A stretch of 64,000 nt of DNA from Microcoleus vaginatus WJT46-NPBG5 (GCA_019359355.1 JAHHHM010000006.1:124001-188000); one strand, 5' to 3'; numbered from the stretch's first letter, positions 32,237 to 42,303 are shown. The notes: generated from the sequence alone by a model not told the origin. Program-made: numbers and translations.

Positions 32237-34734
32237 GCACCGTCACCATTCCCAAGCCGGTAGTCATCACCGCGCCGGCAACTGCGCCGGTAACACCTCC
32301 CCCGGCTGCACCGGCTCCAACAATTCGCCCAACACCAAGACCAACACCACGACCGGGCGAAGCGATAAGAGATAGTTTACGGCCTGTTGCTCATCCAGTC
32401 CCTAGGCGCGGACTTGGCACCGTCAACAGTGCGCTCGATCTCGCGTACGAAACGCACCCCGAAGAAATGTACGGGTTAGAAGATTATACTAGCGGCGTAG
32501 TTGGTGGAATCGGGCTTGGCATAACCCGTGCCGGCCCGATGGATGATCAATACATGGATGATCTCGGAGAGATCCGCCCAAAATTAGCGGAAGGAATTGA
32601 AACCGGGCGCGAGATAGGGGAAAACGCACGAGACATTATTGACGACGTTATTGATAAAGGCAGAGATATTGCTGATGCGCTGCCGCCGCCGGCAATATTT
32701 ACACCGCCTACGGCACTGCCCGATATTAAAATTCCACCCTTCCAACTGCCGGATCTTCCCCCTATACAACTGCCGGAATTACCGGAACTTCCCCCATTTA
32801 AGCTTCCAGACATTGGAGTTCCAGAGTTGCCGCTGCCGTGGGATTGGCCATGGCCGGCACCAACACCCACACCAGGACCATCACCATCACCATCACCAAC
32901 TCCAGCCCCTTACCCAACGCCGGTTCCAATCCCAACTCCAGCCCCAACCTCTGCTCCATTACCAATTCCAGAACCGGGTTGGCCCCCCGTGCCGGAACCT
33001 ATGGAACCAGGCGATCCTTTTCAAACTCCAGCCCCAGCCCCCAGCCCAACACCTGTTGATACACCTCCACCAAATCCAACTCACACGGGCAATCGCTGGC
33101 GCTATGTCGAGTATGAAGTTTATATACCGACGTGGACAAGATACTTTGAAACAACACAATGTCCTGATGAATCCGGCATAATGCGACCGGGCCAAATTTA
33201 CTCTGTAGATTCAACAAGTATTTCATACGGATTAGTAAGAGCATGGATCAAGGAACCCTTAAACTTTTCTGTTTCAACCCGATACCAAACTTACGGGGAG
33301 GGAGATTCTTATCGCACGTACGCCTATGCAGGTTTTCACGGGTCTGGATTCGCTCAAGTTGATTCATCAACTGGAAAAATTTTCAATCTTCAAACTTTTC
33401 CTTACGGGCAAATGAGCTTAGCTAGTTCTACTTACCACGAAGTCAGGCCACAAAAATCTAATGAAGCCCCCATACCGAGGGACAGGCGGTTACCGGCTGG
33501 TTCACCTTGCATTCGGTTTATGCCTCCCGCGCCGCCTCAATTGCGCTACGTTTCGCAGCCAATTATTAGAATTATTAATCAGCCTGACCCTACACCAACC
33601 CCACGTTTACCGCCACCCTTACCACCACCACCCCCTATGGATTGCCACTGTGATGATATTAGAGATATGTTTAAGTCTCTTAAAGGGAAAATTAAAATCC
33701 CCAAAATATCTTGCGAACAAGTTGAAGAAGATGGCGTTTTAGTTTGGACGCCGACAGTAACAGGGGAAGAAGAAATCGAGGTAATATCACTTGATAAGGA
33801 AACATTAAAAGGCATTGCTTGGCAATACGAGAAAGCTCAGGAACTGCAAAAAGATGCCTGTTACGCTCGCAACTGGACGCACGCGGCAATAACACTGCCG
33901 CGCAATATGATTAAGCCGCCAGATCCAAATTTATTTGAAACAGTTTGGGACTGGTTAACCCCAGACGAATCAGAAACGGTAACGATCCGCACGCTACCGG
34001 CAATGATTGACTGGTCAATCAAGCACCTATCGGGCGCGTTGGGCGATTGGGGCCAAGAAATAGAACTTCCTGGTGAAGATGGCGGCACCGGCAAGATACA
34101 CATTCCTGATATTGCAACCGGAATTAGTCAGTTAATACTGATGGTGATGGCGTTGCAAGGCGATGAAGACACGGTGCGGAAACTCGGCACCCGATCCATT
34201 ATTGAGGCGCACTTAGCACGCCAACAAGCGACACAAGCGAACTACGGAATAGAAGCTATTCTTAAATACTTAGCGCCAAACATAAACCGAGAATCGCTCA
34301 ATCTACCAACAACTTTTAGCAATCCCAACCCTGACAACATTGGCGACATTGATACAAAAGCAGAACTAGATAACTTTCTGGAACCCAGCAACAAGCCAAT
34401 TTCAGTTATTAAATATGCAGACACTCATGATTTTAAGGATGATTTAAAACCTCTTCTAGATGCGGCCTCCGTCATTATGGCTGTCTTTGCAATTCGATTT
34501 AAACGAGAGGCGACTGACGCGGAAATGGGGGCGATGTTCAAGCATCTTATCGACGCACACCGCACCAAAACTGACCCCGTAGCCAATGATGAGGATTGGG
34601 ACGTTTGGCTGAATAAAGCAGAACAAGGCTTTACGACTGAACCCGGCATTACCGATCCGATTAATCCCTACGGGCGAGATTTATCACGCCGCCCCCGAAT
34701 CCGCGAGATTGGCACAAACCAAGCTGACCCCTAA
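32233..34734 (+). CDS. Large proline-rich structural/adsorption protein candidate, copy B
   Basis: Identical to 10743-13244. The proline repeats, which usually vary quickly, are unchanged, which points to a very recent duplication. Confidence 0.6.
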   Translation: MSTVTIPKPVVITAPATAPVTPPPAAPAPTIRPTPRPTPRPGEAIRDSLRPVAHPVPRRGLGTVNSALDLAYETHPEEMYGLEDYTSGVVGGIGLGITRAGPMDDQYMDDLGEIRPKLAEGIETGREIGENARDIIDDVIDKGRDIADALPPPAIFTPPTALPDIKIPPFQLPDLPPIQLPELPELPPFKLPDIGVPELPLPWDWPWPAPTPTPGPSPSPSPTPAPYPTPVPIPTPAPTSAPLPIPEPGWPPVPEPMEPGDPFQTPAPAPSPTPVDTPPPNPTHTGNRWRYVEYEVYIPTWTRYFETTQCPDESGIMRPGQIYSVDSTSISYGLVRAWIKEPLNFSVSTRYQTYGEGDSYRTYAYAGFHGSGFAQVDSSTGKIFNLQTFPYGQMSLASSTYHEVRPQKSNEAPIPRDRRLPAGSPCIRFMPPAPPQLRYVSQPIIRIINQPDPTPTPRLPPPLPPPPPMDCHCDDIRDMFKSLKGKIKIPKISCEQVEEDGVLVWTPTVTGEEEIEVISLDKETLKGIAWQYEKAQELQKDACYARNWTHAAITLPRNMIKPPDPNLFETVWDWLTPDESETVTIRTLPAMIDWSIKHLSGALGDWGQEIELPGEDGGTGKIHIPDIATGISQLILMVMALQGDEDTVRKLGTRSIIEAHLARQQATQANYGIEAILKYLAPNINRESLNLPTTFSNPNPDNIGDIDTKAELDNFLEPSNKPISVIKYADTHDFKDDLKPLLDAASVIMAVFAIRFKREATDAEMGAMFKHLIDAHRTKTDPVANDEDWDVWLNKAEQGFTTEPGITDPINPYGRDLSRRPRIREIGTNQADP

Positions 34735-34737
34735 AAA

Positions 34738-34932
34738 CTACGGCAACTGCGCCAGCGCGTCGCGGCGCTCCTTTAATAAGCCTTCATGCACGGCGGCAAC
34801 CGATAACCCGGTTTCACTGGCGAGCCTTGCCAACAAATTTCCGCGCGGCCTGTACTCATACGGGCGGCCATGAAAATGCTGTCGCAGGAAGGCGCGACGC
34901 GAGCGAGTGGAAAGCCGGCTGTAAAATTCCAT
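34738..34932 (-). CDS. Small basic HTH-like protein, copy B
   Basis: Identical to 13248-13442. Confidence 0.45.
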   Translation of the reverse strand: MEFYSRLSTRSRRAFLRQHFHGRPYEYRPRGNLLARLASETGLSVAAVHEGLLKERRDALAQLP

Positions 34933-35101
34933 AATTCTTTTCTACCCTGCTTGTGCTAGGAGGAAACCCTAAGGGTTTGTTAGTAATATCACCTCTACTT
35001 TTGTGGCCCCGCAAGGTCTGATTTCTGGAGCTTCTGCCATTTACCGCGCTGTCGGCACTCGCCTAGATTGAAAAAAAATCAATTAGCACGAACTGCAAAC
35101 T
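34933..35101 (+). other. Shine-Dalgarno with start-less frame, copy B
   Basis: Same as 13443-13611. The missing start codon is present in both copies, so it is not a random sequencing error in one of them. Confidence 0.35.
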
Positions 35102-35755
35102 ATGCCGCTAAATTATGGCGATAAGAAACTTTTTAGAGTGCCGGTGCCTGCCGGTGCCGGCAACATCAACTACATCTATGCAAGTAATGTAGATTTACCA
35201 GCGGGGGATTTAACCGCGCTGGGAATTGTCGCGGTAGACCTTGCGGCGATTCCAGCAGGCAGTGTATTTCAGTGCAACTCACCTAAACCACCCCAGGCGC
35301 GACGCTTCGACACAACGCGGGGATGGGATTCTAGTTTTCTTGCCCAAACTGCCGTAGCCGCTGCCAAAACTGCCGGCTGGTCAATTTCTAAACGCGCTGA
35401 AGTATCAGGCGTGAGAATTTCAGGCGGAAAAACCAAGACGGTTTATGTCGAGGTTGGCGGCGTAAAATATGCCTGGAATATCCACACCGACCGATTTACA
35501 CGACTGGCGGCAGAGCTTGCCGCGCTAGGCGTAATTGCCGCAACGCAAGACGACCGGCCAAGCCTGGTTTGGGGTGCTACGGCACCACGCCCAGCAGAAG
35601 TTTCTAAGATTTTTACGGGTGCAGGCGGTAGCGATTTACTGACAATTTTCTGCGCTCAAAATAAGGAAGACACACTTCCTGAGGGCTGGTCTATCACTAA
35701 GCCGCGCGTAGACATTGCCGATATCTTGGGCGGCACTCAACCGGCTACCCCGTAA
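35102..35755 (+). CDS. Putative virion protein, copy B
   Basis: Identical to 13612-14265. Confidence 0.5.
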   Translation: MPLNYGDKKLFRVPVPAGAGNINYIYASNVDLPAGDLTALGIVAVDLAAIPAGSVFQCNSPKPPQARRFDTTRGWDSSFLAQTAVAAAKTAGWSISKRAEVSGVRISGGKTKTVYVEVGGVKYAWNIHTDRFTRLAAELAALGVIAATQDDRPSLVWGATAPRPAEVSKIFTGAGGSDLLTIFCAQNKEDTLPEGWSITKPRVDIADILGGTQPATP

Positions 35756-35789
35756 TATTAATTAGTCAAAAAATAGGAGAAGTTGATCA

Positions 35790-36026
35790 ATGGACACACC
35801 CGCAGCTCTTACAGATATGTTGCCCGGTTTTGCCGTGTATCATCGCGTCGATGTTGGCCGGTTATTTTGGCGGCGTCAGGATGCCGGTTACCCAGAGGAC
35901 GTTGCCGATATGTCACGCCGGTTAATTGCTGAACGCTACACAATCCTAACAACTCGCGCTGCTGACGGCATTGTGTATAACTTGTTTCTGCGGATGCCGG
36001 CACCTGATGCCGCACCCGCCATTTAA
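35790..36026 (+). CDS. Small protein, tandem paralogue 1, copy B
   Basis: Identical to 14300-14536. Confidence 0.55.
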   Translation: MDTPAALTDMLPGFAVYHRVDVGRLFWRRQDAGYPEDVADMSRRLIAERYTILTTRAADGIVYNLFLRMPAPDAAPAI

Positions 36027-36040
36027 TCCCCTAAAGAAGT

Positions 36041-36283
36041 ATGGATAGCCTGGTAAATCTGCAAACTATTTTGAGAGAAAGAGCCGAACTTTACCGGGTG
36101 AATCCTGCGCTTTTAACTTGGAGAAAGGCAGAAGAAAGCTTCCCGGATGATGTTAAAGGGCTGCCACTCATTCATCAGCTTGGCCGCTATACAATCCTGG
36201 GTAATTACACTTTCGCCGGCCAATCTTATGTCGTATACCTGAGGCAACCAAGGCAAAGTGTGGTTATCCCTCGGAACGCTTAG
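36041..36283 (+). CDS. Small protein, tandem paralogue 2, copy B
   Basis: Identical to 14551-14793. Confidence 0.55.
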   Translation: MDSLVNLQTILRERAELYRVNPALLTWRKAEESFPDDVKGLPLIHQLGRYTILGNYTFAGQSYVVYLRQPRQSVVIPRNA

Positions 36284-36605
36284 CCCAAACCTTGATTGGC
36301 AAAAGTTCCCTAACGTTGTTAGCGAATCATCTTTAATTAGGGTTAGCTTTGCCACAGCCGGCAACTTCAATAAAATTTTTTCTTATTGCTGGCTCCGCCG
36401 TGCCTGGGTGCAGACTTCCCCCAAATTAGTAGAGCCGGCTTTCCGCGCCTATCCCAAACCCGAACAAATCGCTTACTCTGTAACGATTCCTGAAGCTTTC
36501 TCTGAGCAAGGATTAATCCTTGCAGAATGGGAATGTAAGCTTGGCTTTTACCGGCGCAACTTTTCAGAGCCGGCTTGGGATATTTCACTAGAGGCATGGG
36601 TTTAG
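36258..36605 (+). CDS. Hypothetical protein, copy B
   Basis: Identical to 14768-15115; GTG start inside the preceding gene. Confidence 0.5.
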   Translation: MWLSLGTLSPNLDWQKFPNVVSESSLIRVSFATAGNFNKIFSYCWLRRAWVQTSPKLVEPAFRAYPKPEQIAYSVTIPEAFSEQGLILAEWECKLGFYRRNFSEPAWDISLEAWV

Positions 36606-38126
36606 ATGATTGTGCCGGTGGCGATTGGCATTGCAAGTTTTATCGGGCGGCGCGTGGCGATCGCGCTTGGCACCAAGGCGCTGCAAACGGCTTTTGTTGC
36701 CGGCGGGGCTAGAGGACTTCTTAAAGCGCTAGGGGCACAGCTTGCGGTTTGGCTTTTTAGTGGCTGGCTGATTAGCAGCTTGTGGAATTTCATCGTTCAA
36801 ACGACGATCACAATTTTTAATTTTGATTGGAATGCGAGCGACGAAGAACTCGATCAGCAAATTGCCGGCGCACTTAATCAGCTTGCCAGCATCGCCGGCG
36901 GCGCAACAGGCGTTACCCTTGGCTGGGTTGTTTGTGGTGCGGTGGCCGGTACGGTCGTAACCAAAATCAATCCGATTGCCGCCGCCCAAATTATTGAGGA
37001 AATTGGGGAAGAGGCAGCAGAGGAAATTATCGCGGCTTGGACAGCGCTCGCCCGTGCCGGCTTAAATCTCGCTTTCCGTGGGTTCCTATCCTGGGGTTAC
37101 AAAAACTTGCGTCGGTTCCTATTAAAACCAGGATTGAGCGCATTTTCTAAAGCTGTGTTCGGCGTTGATAGATTCGCCCAATGGGGAGCCTCTGACGGGC
37201 CGGTTGTTACCCTTGCTGAATCCATTGAAAATGTCTTCGAGAGTATCACGCCGCAATTTTTGCAGAATTTCTTAGAATCTGCCTGGGAAGAGTTCTGGGA
37301 TAGTTGCGCGGAAGTGGGATATCTCACTTCATCATTGCTTGATAACTTCGGGCAGCAGCAAGCCCAAACCGGCAGAGCTAATATTATTGGCGAGGAGCGC
37401 ACCGTAGAGATTACACCAGACAGGGAAGCCCCAAACCAGCGCATAATTTTAAGCGGCAACGAGCGCACCTTGATGCCAGCGATTGTGCAAACCTTGGCAA
37501 CGCATCAATTAATTGCACAGCAAGATTTGGGAACGTTGGTAGGCTATCCTGCCGATGAATCTTATGCAAAATCCCCCGACGATCTAACGCTAACAATTAA
37601 ATTTTATTCGGTTGCCGCACCGCCATTAAATCAACTGGGGCAGAAGTTGCAGCAAGTTACTTTAAAAATTCCTGGTATTAAGCGCAGTGCTTTAGATTGG
37701 CAACAAATTAAACTTGCAGCCGGGGGCAGCAATGGATATTTTTACGGGCCAAAGAAAATTACGTTTAGAATTTCTAATGGCGGTAATACAACAATTTATG
37801 CAATTAGCCACCAAGAAGCCGAACAGCGGGGGAGAGCACTACTTGCATTGTCTACTCACCAAATTATCGGAGAAAGTCCAGGGGAAGAAAAAGAAGCCGG
37901 CAGGCGTTCAAATCTTAACGACAACATCAAAAAAGTTGTCAATATTTATCCTTACGAAGCCACGGTTATCTATGCTAAAAAAACAAACGATATCAACAAA
38001 GGGAAAGTAAGACTTTCTGACGGCGAGCGGGTAACTTACGAAAATTATAAATTCCTTCTGTGGCCTGACTCTCCGCCCATTGATTTTGCTCAAGGTATTG
38101 CTAATTTGTTCATCGGTGAGTCTTAA
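36606..38126 (+). CDS. Large membrane-associated structural protein candidate, copy B
   Basis: Identical to 15116-16636. Confidence 0.55.
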   Translation: MIVPVAIGIASFIGRRVAIALGTKALQTAFVAGGARGLLKALGAQLAVWLFSGWLISSLWNFIVQTTITIFNFDWNASDEELDQQIAGALNQLASIAGGATGVTLGWVVCGAVAGTVVTKINPIAAAQIIEEIGEEAAEEIIAAWTALARAGLNLAFRGFLSWGYKNLRRFLLKPGLSAFSKAVFGVDRFAQWGASDGPVVTLAESIENVFESITPQFLQNFLESAWEEFWDSCAEVGYLTSSLLDNFGQQQAQTGRANIIGEERTVEITPDREAPNQRIILSGNERTLMPAIVQTLATHQLIAQQDLGTLVGYPADESYAKSPDDLTLTIKFYSVAAPPLNQLGQKLQQVTLKIPGIKRSALDWQQIKLAAGGSNGYFYGPKKITFRISNGGNTTIYAISHQEAEQRGRALLALSTHQIIGESPGEEKEAGRRSNLNDNIKKVVNIYPYEATVIYAKKTNDINKGKVRLSDGERVTYENYKFLLWPDSPPIDFAQGIANLFIGES

Positions 38127-38156
38127 GAAGGTTGCCCAATCAGTGAGGTTTTTAAG

Positions 38157-38480
38157 GTGAACACTACTATCATCGGGGCAATTGTTGGAGCATTAAGCAT
38201 TTCGTCTTTTATTGTTGGTGCAATCTGGAGCGCAGCCACTTACAAAAATAAACTTGAAATTCTTGTAAGCGAGAATAGGCGAGCGATTAAAGCGCTGCAT
38301 AAGGACTTCAAATACGCATTCTCTCTACTCGAAACATCTTCCGAAGAAACGGCAGAAAATATACTGGACATCCAGAAGTTTCTAGAAAAAACGACAGACT
38401 TCCAAGTTAGATTAAGAGATAAAAAGAAGTCAAATTCCGGGGCGAATTTCCTAGAGGAAGCAAGCAAGGATTTGTTATAG
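38157..38480 (+). CDS. Single-pass membrane protein with coiled coil, copy B
   Basis: Identical to 16667-16990. Confidence 0.55.
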   Translation: MNTTIIGAIVGALSISSFIVGAIWSAATYKNKLEILVSENRRAIKALHKDFKYAFSLLETSSEETAENILDIQKFLEKTTDFQVRLRDKKKSNSGANFLEEASKDLL

Positions 38481-38525
38481 TTATTTCATATTAAAATTGA
38501 GCAAAAACTCAATAAACTGCAAGCC

Positions 38526-38885
38526 GTGACACAACAATTAATCAGAAATACCATGAGTGGATATCCTTTAAACCCAACCCCACCCGCCCGTGCTGCTAAC
38601 TGGTCAATACCTTTGAGCGTAGCCGTAACGAGCGCAGCCAAAGTCTTGATTGCTGCTAACCCGAACAGGACGGGACTAACGATCACAAACAAAAATCCAT
38701 CAGAAATGTATTTACGTCACGCGCCCTTCGCAACGTTGCCAGTAACGACGTCAGTTTTTGATCGAATTATTCCCCCTTTCTTCTCTTACACTTATGAACC
38801 TCATGAAGTGCCTTTAACGGAGATTTCAGCGCTAGGGCTGGGGACAATTAGCGGCAATTGGACAGTAAGTGAGTCTGTGATTTAA
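38526..38885 (+). CDS. Receptor-binding/decoration-like beta protein, copy B
   Basis: Identical to 17036-17395. Confidence 0.55.
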   Translation: MTQQLIRNTMSGYPLNPTPPARAANWSIPLSVAVTSAAKVLIAANPNRTGLTITNKNPSEMYLRHAPFATLPVTTSVFDRIIPPFFSYTYEPHEVPLTEISALGLGTISGNWTVSESVI

Positions 38886-38889
38886 CAGT

Positions 38890-39237
38890 ATGGGATATGT
38901 AGATTTAAGCAGCGGGAGCGATTGGCAGAACTTGCCACTTGCTGCCGGCTGGGTTGATAATGACGCCCCGTCTGGGACTTATACCCCTAGATTCGTTAAG
39001 CGTGCTGGAATTGTGCTTCTGGGGGGTTTGATTCGCTGCACTGTTGCCAATAGTGCCACGATAATTACGATTGCGACACTTCCTGTCGGCAATCGACCTC
39101 ATCATATAGGCTCGCCTACTGCATGGGGGACAAACGGCAATACTCCAATAATTTTGCTTCCAAGTGGCGATCTACAAATTTATGGCCCCGTATCAGTCGG
39201 GCACGTTCAATGGCTAGATGTTGAATTTGGTGTATGA
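38890..39237 (+). CDS. Tail-fibre-tip-like receptor-binding protein, copy B
   Basis: Identical to 17400-17747. Confidence 0.6.
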   Translation: MGYVDLSSGSDWQNLPLAAGWVDNDAPSGTYTPRFVKRAGIVLLGGLIRCTVANSATIITIATLPVGNRPHHIGSPTAWGTNGNTPIILLPSGDLQIYGPVSVGHVQWLDVEFGV

Positions 39238-39782
39238 AAAAAATATTAAAAGTTCCTTATTTGAGTCAGAATGACAACACGCTAGATCCTCAATCAAGTT
39301 GTAATGTTACCTCTGTGGCGATGGTGCTCCAGTATTTAGGGGCTAGGCGGCGCGAGGAATATTCAAAATTTAAGCAGTTTGAAGATGAACTTCACCGCTG
39401 CTGCGCTGACCGTGGGTGGAACCGGCGCGACCCAAACCATTTGTCCCATTTGATCAGGCTGTATAAATGCCGAGATAACTTTACAACCCAATGCACCCCG
39501 GAAGTTCTCAGGGATTGGCTAGATATGGGGCTGCCGGCAATTACTCACGGCTGGTTTACCGGCAGCGGTCACATAATCGTGATCGTCGGGTATGACGATA
39601 AAGGCTTCTACGTGCACGACCCTTACGGCGAATGGTTCAAGACCGGCTACCGTACCGACCTGACCGGCAAGTGCTTGCATTACAGCGAGTCGCTCATTGC
39701 TCGCACTTGTTACCCAGACGGCGAATTTTGGGTGCACCTGGTAGATGCCGGCAATGAAAAAAGCGCTGGGGATTCACTCTAG
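39234..39782 (+). CDS. C39-like cysteine peptidase, copy B
   Basis: Identical to 17744-18292; last gene before the right chromosomal junction. Confidence 0.75.
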   Translation: MKKILKVPYLSQNDNTLDPQSSCNVTSVAMVLQYLGARRREEYSKFKQFEDELHRCCADRGWNRRDPNHLSHLIRLYKCRDNFTTQCTPEVLRDWLDMGLPAITHGWFTGSGHIIVIVGYDDKGFYVHDPYGEWFKTGYRTDLTGKCLHYSESLIARTCYPDGEFWVHLVDAGNEKSAGDSL

Positions 39783-39815
39783 AGATTTTCCGTTTGCAGC
39801 GACAAAAAGCGAAAA

Positions 39816-39929
39816 TTTGTCAGAAGATTGTCAGAATTCAGCGAGTGATTGCTTGAAAGGCGTACAAATAGGACATAATTTCTACTATCGCACCGCAGAG
39901 GTCAGGGATTCGAGTTCCCTATTCTCCAT
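39816..39929. repeat. attR: right junction of the element with the chromosome
   Basis: The left pair of arm-type repeats (39816-39825, 39827-39836) and the tRNA-like core (39901-39929) are kept. The two right-hand arm repeats found at 18480-18500 are absent because chromosomal DNA begins at 39930. This is what attR should look like. Confidence 0.75.
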
Positions 39930-40135
39930 TAACAACAGCAAGGTAATTAACCTAAAGTCTACTAAAACTCTACTAAGTGTAGGAGAGGCTTTGAGACCCG
40001 TTAAGCTGCCCTTAGCTAATCTCTTCCCCTTTGACTGGTTATCGTGCTTACAGACGATTCTAGAGGAAGTACAGATAGCTCTAACAGAACTATGGCTTAA
40101 TTGGGTTAATAAAATACCATAGCTAACTACCCTAG
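39930..40135. other. Flank right of the element, no gene
   Basis: About 200 bp with no supported gene; a weak rightward frame running from the element to 40122 is an artefact of the junction. The hydrolase gene ends at 40136. Confidence 0.5.
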
Positions 40136-41062
40136 TCAATAATGTTTTCTATAAGGACTTACAGAATCTATAAACTCACAATCTCCTAAAAGGTTAGCTG
40201 TAATTAAACGAGCTACTCTACTTCTATTCCAATAAGATGTATGAGAACTTGTTAATCCTTTAGCCATAGATAACCCAGCTAAATTAGAAAATGGTTGTGA
40301 AATTTTTTTCATAAGATTATGGGATGCAATAAACTTATCTCTAAAAAAGAGATTACAAGATGAGTCAATATTTAAACTTGCAGAAATAGGATATGCAAAA
40401 ACATCGGAAGCATGAATCAAATTAATCCACCTCAAAGGTGATTTTAAACAGCTACTAGCAAACCTTTTTAAATTTTCAGGCGGAATACCTAACATTAAAT
40501 TAAAAAGTAATATAGGAGAACCCATTGTAGTAATACTTCTAAGATAAACTTTTGGTTTACCATTAGAAACACTTAAACCTTTTATCATATTTCTTATATA
40601 AAATGCTGGATCATTAGCTCCATATCTATTAGAAAATAGCATGTCATATAAAATTACGCCTCCCAAAGAATGGGCTATTAGATGAAGTTCTTGTTCTAGT
40701 GGATGTTTTTTTAAAAATTCAAGTAATTGTAATGCAATAATTTTTCTAATCTCCCAACCACTCTCTGTATTTAGGTAAGTAAAAAGATCCCCAAAAAACT
40801 GCTCGATAAAGAATTCACGATATTGACTGTACTGAAACACATCTCCTAAATCGATCTTAGATTTATTGCAAAAATTATTTAAATCTTGCTGAACCCAGTT
40901 CCAAAGGGGAGGTGTGTTTTCTAAAACTCCTCCCCATTGACTACAACAAAAATACGGTTTAATTTGTTTTCTTTTATCAAAATCATCTCTGATTTTTTCT
41001 ATTAGTTCAAAAGCATACTTGTCATGTCTTGTAGCAACTCCATGAATGAAAAATACAAGCAT
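40136..41062 (-). CDS. Alpha/beta-hydrolase (lipase-like)
   Basis: 308 residues. An oxyanion HG near the start (FFIHGVA, residues 5-9), a nucleophile elbow AHSLGG with Ser132, and likely catalytic Asp and His in HASDVF and SSHTSYW near the C-terminus. No signal peptide, so it should act in the cytoplasm or at the inner face of the membrane, on an ester or lipid. It starts 5 bp after the EcsC-like gene and is clearly AT-richer than its surroundings, without the GCCGGC words of the host. A lipase effector in a defence or conflict system is an inference. Confidence 0.7.
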   Translation of the reverse strand: MLVFFIHGVATRHDKYAFELIEKIRDDFDKRKQIKPYFCCSQWGGVLENTPPLWNWVQQDLNNFCNKSKIDLGDVFQYSQYREFFIEQFFGDLFTYLNTESGWEIRKIIALQLLEFLKKHPLEQELHLIAHSLGGVILYDMLFSNRYGANDPAFYIRNMIKGLSVSNGKPKVYLRSITTMGSPILLFNLMLGIPPENLKRFASSCLKSPLRWINLIHASDVFAYPISASLNIDSSCNLFFRDKFIASHNLMKKISQPFSNLAGLSMAKGLTSSHTSYWNRSRVARLITANLLGDCEFIDSVSPYRKHY

Positions 41063-41067
41063 CTATT

Positions 41068-41844
41068 TTAACCTCTGTTTTCTTCTACACATAAGCTAAA
41101 AACTTCATCTATCCATTCAGGTACTGAGTTTTCATAATATTCAATTGCTAATTTTCCTATAGCTTGTGTAGAAAGCCAATCTAAACTACCCCCAACTATT
41201 GCGCCTATAACAGGAACTGCTTTGCCAAGTGTTTTCTGAACAGATTTTTCTACTGCTTTCTTTCCTCCTACTTTCCATAAAGCTTTTGTTAAATGTTTTG
41301 ACATTCCTTTCATGGTGTATTTAACTATTGTTTTACCACCGTATTTAGTAATAGTTTTGGCAGCATATTTTGTACTTTGCTTTGCAGCTACTTTAATAAT
41401 TGATTCTTTGGCAATTTCTAAAGCTTTTAGTGCGTGTTTAGGCGCTGAATTCAATGCTTCTGCAATTACTAATTTCTTTAACTCTTCTATAGATTCATTA
41501 GACAAAACTAAAAATATGTCCGTTTTAATATCAGTGTTTGCAGGAGTATATTCGTACAAACAAGCAATACAGCGAATTGTAAACGCTTGAATTTTCCAAG
41601 ATTTAACTATATCTATAGGAATAGTTACGGGTAAAGTAATTAAACATCCCAGTCCAGTAACCGCACCTAATACACCACTATTAATAGATTGTTCATCAAT
41701 TATTTTTTCGGCAATTGCTCTTTTACTTAAAGTAGGATTTTCCGAACGAATTTTATCCAAGTATTTATTTATTTCTTCTGGCTCGGAACTAATCATCATA
41801 TTAATTAGTGATTCAAGTGCTTCTTGCAAAACTGAAATATCCAT
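41068..41844 (-). CDS. EcsC-like protein paired with the hydrolase
   Basis: 258 residues. A central hydrophobic glycine-rich segment (GVLGAVTGLGCLITLPVTIPIDI, ~57-79) followed by WKIQAFTIRCIACLYEY matches the EcsC-type pattern. A lysine-rich helical repeat region (~150-200) and a second glycine-rich segment (VPVIGAIVGGSLDWLSTQAIG) follow. EcsC-family proteins associate with membranes and have poorly known roles. First gene of a two-gene operon with the hydrolase. Confidence 0.6.
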   Translation of the reverse strand: MDISVLQEALESLINMMISSEPEEINKYLDKIRSENPTLSKRAIAEKIIDEQSINSGVLGAVTGLGCLITLPVTIPIDIVKSWKIQAFTIRCIACLYEYTPANTDIKTDIFLVLSNESIEELKKLVIAEALNSAPKHALKALEIAKESIIKVAAKQSTKYAAKTITKYGGKTIVKYTMKGMSKHLTKALWKVGGKKAVEKSVQKTLGKAVPVIGAIVGGSLDWLSTQAIGKLAIEYYENSVPEWIDEVFSLCVEENRG

Positions 41845-42303
41845 GTTTTGATTTACATTATTACTTTTAGCTGTTGCTAAAGGATAACTTTTACAGCTTA
41901 GAAATAACTCAGTTAAACCACTAGGAATCTTCTACATTTAAATTATCATTTAAGTATTTTTACGGTTTTCATGGTTTTCAAAATCATAACTATTCATGAG
42001 TAAAATTACTTAGCCTCTATAAGCTCTTTTCCTCCCCTAATTCAGCCCCCTTGCTTGTACCGGCAGCGCCACCTACTTAGGCGTAATTCACTTACTGCCC
42101 TTGTTGCCCAGGTACTGCCTTTTGTTCTAGAGCAGTAATTTTGTGTCCCAGGTACGCATCACTAGAGGTTCAGGCGGTGAGGGTGAAGTGCGTGAGATAT
42201 TTTGCACAATGATTTCTCAGTGCTATCGTCAATAATGAGGGAGGGTAAATCAAATCGGGTTGCGCTATTACCGAACTGTTTGAATTGAGGAGGATGAGGC
42301 AGG
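41845..42303. other. Intergenic region between the AT-rich pair and Uma2
   Basis: About 460 bp. No reading frame, tRNA or clear repeat is seen. Base composition changes from AT-rich to host-like near 42050, which may mark the far edge of acquired DNA. Confidence 0.45.

Larger units (their letters stand above)
18440..39929. mobile_element. Integrated element copy B (complete, 21,490 bp)
   Basis: Complete element in direct tandem with copy A, bounded by the tRNA-like attachment core ending at 18439 and its repeat ending at 39929. It begins with a tyrosine integrase 53 bp inside the left end and ends with a peptidase gene next to the right core. All genes shared with copy A have identical translations. 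A double lysogen, a duplicated island or an assembly effect caused by a circular form could each give this arrangement. Confidence 0.9.
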
